Shown here: positions 60,924 through 63,503 of the stretch, piece after piece
Numbering within the stretch: the first letter of the stretch is position 1
Layout: every line of letters starts with the position of its first letter
Origin: Bacteroidales bacterium
GTDB lineage: Bacteria; Bacteroidota; Bacteroidia; Bacteroidales; UBA7960
Direction of reading: 5' to 3'
DNA: 63,503 bases
NCBI GenBank assembly: GCA_007118495.1
Contig: SKRM01000019.1
Coordinates: forward strand, 1 to 63,503
Position numbers and translations under genes: made by a program
Notes under the pieces: generated by a model
Database searches by the model: none
What the model was told of the DNA's origin: nothing
Seen by the model: only the letters and a program-made list of their open reading frames with translations

Positions 60924-60947
60924 TTACGTTCTGGTTTTATTCGCCTG

Positions 60948-61328
60948 TCAGGCACCTACCAGTTCTTTGTATTCATCTGCTGAGAGAAGGTCACCGGTTT
61001 CAGATTCGTCATCAATTTTTATCTTGACGATCCAGCCGTCTCCGTAAGGGTCTTTGTTGATGATATCAGGCGCTGACTCCAGGTCTTCATTAAATTCAAG
61101 CACTTCACCGCCCAGGGGCATGAAAAGATCTGATACTGTTTTTACGGCTTCAATGGTGCCAAAGGTTTCTTCTTTGTCAAGGTTCTCACCAACGGTGTCC
61201 ACTTCAACAAAAACAATATCACCCAATTCGTTTTGGGCAAAATCGGTTATGCCAATCGTGGCGGTGTCGCCTTCTATTTTGACCCATTCATGGTCTTTTG
61301 TGTACTTAAGATTGTCGGGGATGTTCAT
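60948..61328 (-). CDS. gcvH: Glycine cleavage system H protein
   Basis: The 126-residue lipoyl carrier shuttles the aminomethyl group between the P and T proteins. The lipoylation Lys63 lies in [53 protein letters not shown] is the conserved N-terminal half and [13 protein letters not shown] the C-terminal. gcvP and gcvT are not adjacent. A clear promoter lies at 61373-61403. Confidence 0.97.
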   Translation of the reverse strand: MNIPDNLKYTKDHEWVKIEGDTATIGITDFAQNELGDIVFVEVDTVGENLDKEETFGTIEAVKTVSDLFMPLGGEVLEFNEDLESAPDIINKDPYGDGWIVKIKIDDESETGDLLSADEYKELVGA

Positions 61329-61372
61329 TTTTTTAGTGATTTAGGTGAATAGCTTTATGCCTGTTCAGCAGC

Positions 61373-61403
61373 CAAATGTACATGATTTTTTTTTATGCGC
61401 AAA
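61373..61403 (-). promoter_or_regulatory. gcvH promoter
   Basis: Reverse-strand TACATTTG (61373-61380), 19 bp, TTTG (61400-61403); 44 nt upstream of the ATG. Confidence 0.7.
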
Positions 61404-61456
61404 ATACACAAAGGCGCGTAAAAAAAATATGTGAAAGTGCAGCTGTTTCTTCTATT

Positions 61457-61495
61457 AGCAGACATTATGTATATTTCGTATACAAAATGTCTGCT
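61457..61495. other. Long imperfect hairpin in the gcvH upstream region
   Basis: AGCAGACATT (61457-61466) pairs with AATGTCTGCT (61486-61495); after one A-A mismatch, TGTATA (61468-61473) pairs with TATACA (61479-61484) around a TTTCG loop: 16 pairs. It lies 54 bp upstream of the gcvH promoter and 69 bp past the amidohydrolase stop. No long T-run follows on the reverse strand, so a terminator is uncertain. The remainder of 61329-61563 shows nothing else. Confidence 0.55.
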
Positions 61496-61563
61496 GTTTT
61501 ATAGGTAAAAAATACAATCTTTTACAAAACAAAAAAAGATTTCCTTATCAGGTCTGCTCAAGG

Positions 61564-63333
61564 TCAAAGGTTTTCAAATACAATCTTTCCATCAACCATT
61601 GTTAAAAGGATATTCATATGCAGAATTTCACGCGGATCGCAGTCAATCAGGTTTAGATCGCTCACAGCTATATCGGCGAGCATGCCCTTGCGGATCATCC
61701 CGCGGGTGTCTCCGTCAAATGCTGCAAAGGCATTGTTGACAGTATATGCCCTGAGGGCTTCCTTTACACTGATTTTTTCTTCGGGAAACCAACCTCCTTC
61801 TGGTTCGTGGGTTAGGGTGGTGCGGTTCACCGCTGCGTGTATGGAAGCACGTGGGTGTACAAGGTATTCTGCTGCTGAGGTGCCAGGCCAGTCAGAGCCA
61901 AAAGACAACATGGCTCCGTTGTCAAGCAAAGATTTGAAGGCATAGGCACCCCTGCATCTTTCATAGCCAATTCTTTCTTCCATCCAGCGCATATCATCTG
62001 ATATATGGTAAGGATTGACTTCGGCAATGACATTCAGCTGCTGAAAACGGGGAAAATCTTCAGGCCTTACGACCTGGGCGTGGATTACCCGGAATCCATC
62101 CAGGGGCTTGCCCAGATCTTCCATGAGCCGCTCATAGGTGTCGAGCATGAGAGAAACACCCTTGTCGCCAATGGCATGAACATTTGAAACAAAACCTGCT
62201 TCATAGCCAATTTTGATCAGGTTATACATTTTATCCATGTCGGGAACAAGCAGATCGGGGTCATTGCTGGTATGTGGTCTGTAATGGCCGTAATTGTCAG
62301 GTTGATCATCATAGGGCTCAAAGAACAGGGCGCCATGTGTTCCCATTATTCCGTCAATATATCCTTTGAATGCACCGTATCTGAGGAAGGGATCGGGTTG
62401 TTTGGTAACCGGATGGTCACCCATGGTAAAGCCGGCCTCCTTCATTTCAGATGCCCGTGACAAATCAGGACGCAACCAAACCCTGGCGGTAAGTTCTCCA
62501 TTTAGCTGTAATTTAATGAAGCGTTCAGTCTGGGCAGGGGTGGCAATGTCGTGTATTTCGGTTACCCCGGATTCGGCCAATGCTCTCAGGGCTGCCCTGT
62601 TTTCGTTGAGAAGCCGTTCTTCTGACTTGGGTTTTACCACTTCTCTTATTTGTGCAATAGCCGGAGAGCCTCGGTAGATGAGCCCTGTGGCATTTCCGTT
62701 TTGGTCAGTTTCCATTCCAGGTAAAACCTTATCAATCAGGTCAGCAGCTTCAAGTGCCAGGGTGTTGGCCAGAAACATGGAGTAGTCAAAGTTGTTCAGA
62801 AAGCAAGGGTTGTCAGGAGTGATGTCGTCGATTATGTTCCTTGAAGGCCTCCATCTTTCGGCTCTTCTTGAAGCTGAGGCACTGGCACCCAGTTCCCAAT
62901 CTTCATATGCACCCCATAATCCGCCGGTAATCCACTCATTTGCACCCACTATATCAGTTACCCTTGCAATTTCTGCCCTGAGATCCTCATCTGCTGATAC
63001 CGTCATAAGGTTGGCATCATTGATGAGCTCACCGGCCCGGTTAAAATGCACATGGGCGTCAATAAAACCAGGGGTTACAAATGCACCATTCAGGTCAATG
63101 ACCCTTGTTCCGGATCCGGCATCGCGCAATGCACCGTCAGGGGCTTCATACACACCGGTGATCAGGTTGCCGGTTACCGATAAAGAGCCTGCCCATTGCA
63201 TATCTTCATCCATGGTATAAATGGCACCGTTAATAAAGACAACATCCGCCCGTTTTCTGGCGCAGCCGTTGCAGACAATACCAAGGACGATCACTGCAGG
63301 CAACAGCAATCTTAAACGCTTAATTAAGTTCAT
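61564..63333 (-). CDS. YtcJ-like amidohydrolase (amidohydrolase family 3), lipoprotein
   Basis: The 589-residue protein has a lipoprotein signal (LLLPAVIVLGIVCNGC, lipobox at Cys24), so it is exported and lipid-anchored. The metal-dependent amidohydrolase core shows FVTPGFIDAHVHFNRAGE (HxH zinc ligands), EIHDIATPAQ, SNVHAIGDKGV and MLSFGSDWPGTSA with the metal-binding Asp. YtcJ relatives hydrolyse amide or carbamate bonds in varied small molecules; the substrate is unknown. It is transcribed alone, ending 69 bp before the hairpin at 61457. A -7 match is not clear upstream. Confidence 0.9.
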   Translation of the reverse strand: MNLIKRLRLLLPAVIVLGIVCNGCARKRADVVFINGAIYTMDEDMQWAGSLSVTGNLITGVYEAPDGALRDAGSGTRVIDLNGAFVTPGFIDAHVHFNRAGELINDANLMTVSADEDLRAEIARVTDIVGANEWITGGLWGAYEDWELGASASASRRAERWRPSRNIIDDITPDNPCFLNNFDYSMFLANTLALEAADLIDKVLPGMETDQNGNATGLIYRGSPAIAQIREVVKPKSEERLLNENRAALRALAESGVTEIHDIATPAQTERFIKLQLNGELTARVWLRPDLSRASEMKEAGFTMGDHPVTKQPDPFLRYGAFKGYIDGIMGTHGALFFEPYDDQPDNYGHYRPHTSNDPDLLVPDMDKMYNLIKIGYEAGFVSNVHAIGDKGVSLMLDTYERLMEDLGKPLDGFRVIHAQVVRPEDFPRFQQLNVIAEVNPYHISDDMRWMEERIGYERCRGAYAFKSLLDNGAMLSFGSDWPGTSAAEYLVHPRASIHAAVNRTTLTHEPEGGWFPEEKISVKEALRAYTVNNAFAAFDGDTRGMIRKGMLADIAVSDLNLIDCDPREILHMNILLTMVDGKIVFENL

Positions 63334-63423
63334 GTTGTTAGAGGTTTAGTGGGTTTTGACACCTGAAATATACAAATTGTTTTCATACATTGCACAAGGT
63401 GCTGCCCATCTCTTTTTTTCTTC

Positions 63424-63431
63424 TATCTTTG
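63424..63431 (+). promoter_or_regulatory. -7 promoter box TATCTTTG for the gene at 63479
   Basis: Perfect TAnnTTTG, 47 nt before the ATG at 63479. Confidence 0.45.
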
Positions 63432-63478
63432 CCTCCGATTTTTCTAAAAAACCCAAAACTAACCGTTACTATTCCCCT

Positions 63479-63503
63479 ATGACTTCAGTTACAACTAAAA
63501 ACA
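63479..63503 (+). CDS. Start of an unidentified gene, cut by the window edge
   Basis: ATG at 63479 opens a frame (MTSVTTKN) that continues out of the window. It has a promoter 47 nt upstream and no stop. The eight residues visible do not identify a family. Confidence 0.45.

Overview
This 63.5 kb window is an ordinary chromosomal segment of a Bacteroidota member, most likely of the order Bacteroidales or Marinilabiliales. Four things point there. Many genes have promoters that fit the phylum's -7 box (TAnnTTTG), some with a TTTG or TTG about 19 bp upstream. Ribosome-binding sites are mostly A-rich rather than GGAGG. Family signatures typical of the phylum are present: a DUF4270 lipoprotein, a half-length GT5 'glycogen synthase' beside panC, an EF-G paralogue, a 29-residue basic ribosomal-type protein between HU and RNase G, and a short archaeal-type ProRS. 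The gene neighbourhoods (panC/panD, nif3/zinc-ribbon, vanZ/gcvH) also match. I found no rRNA, tRNA, CRISPR array, prophage or insertion sequence.

Layout. 1-2.5 kb: a truncated Tat-exported Gfo/Idh/MocA oxidoreductase, divergent from a nitronate monooxygenase-like flavoenzyme. 2.5-10.4 kb: a complete tryptophan operon, trpL-trpE-G-D-C-(F+B fusion)-A plus a DAHP synthase. It is preceded by what reads as a classical leader-peptide attenuator: a 27-codon ORF with five Trp codons (three in tandem), a strong terminator, and a competing antiterminator pairing. 10.4-15.6 kb: an HD-domain protein, then a reverse-strand block panC-panD-YbhN-rfaE2-S41 protease. 15.7-25.4 kb: a forward block with the GT5-like protein, DUF4270 lipoprotein, glmS, an exported flavodoxin, a PfkB kinase, an EF-G paralogue that has lost the catalytic histidine, and an AbgT transporter. 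25.5-32.4 kb: a reverse block with adenosylcobalamin-dependent ribonucleotide reductase, prfB (with a +1 programmed frameshift), recX, RNase G, the small basic protein and HU.

32.5-39.8 kb: mutY and ssb are separated by a five-gene reverse-strand block: a lipoprotein, a beta-barrel-like protein, two FtsX/LolCE-type ABC permeases without an ATPase, and a LolA-like protein. It looks like an envelope export or lipid-trafficking module. 40-50.8 kb: DUF418 membrane protein, lpxK, nif3, zinc-ribbon coiled-coil protein, FadL/OMPP1-type porin, an aromatic/Thr-Pro-rich lipoprotein, proS, a SPOR protein and class II aldolase. 50.8-63.5 kb: glycosyltransferase 4, asnS, rpoN (sigma-54), PAP2-like membrane protein, outer-membrane barrel, ketopantoate reductase-like protein, recG, TonB, VanZ, gcvH, a lipoprotein amidohydrolase, and the first codons of a further gene.

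The most notable signal is the trp attenuator, because leader-peptide attenuation is not something I recall as described for Bacteroidota. Next are the trpF-trpB fusion, the EF-G paralogue lacking the GTPase histidine, the SD-dependent prfB frameshift in a phylum that rarely uses SD sequences, and the ATPase-less LolCE-like cluster between mutY and ssb. All coordinates and pairings were read by eye; no folding or database search was run.
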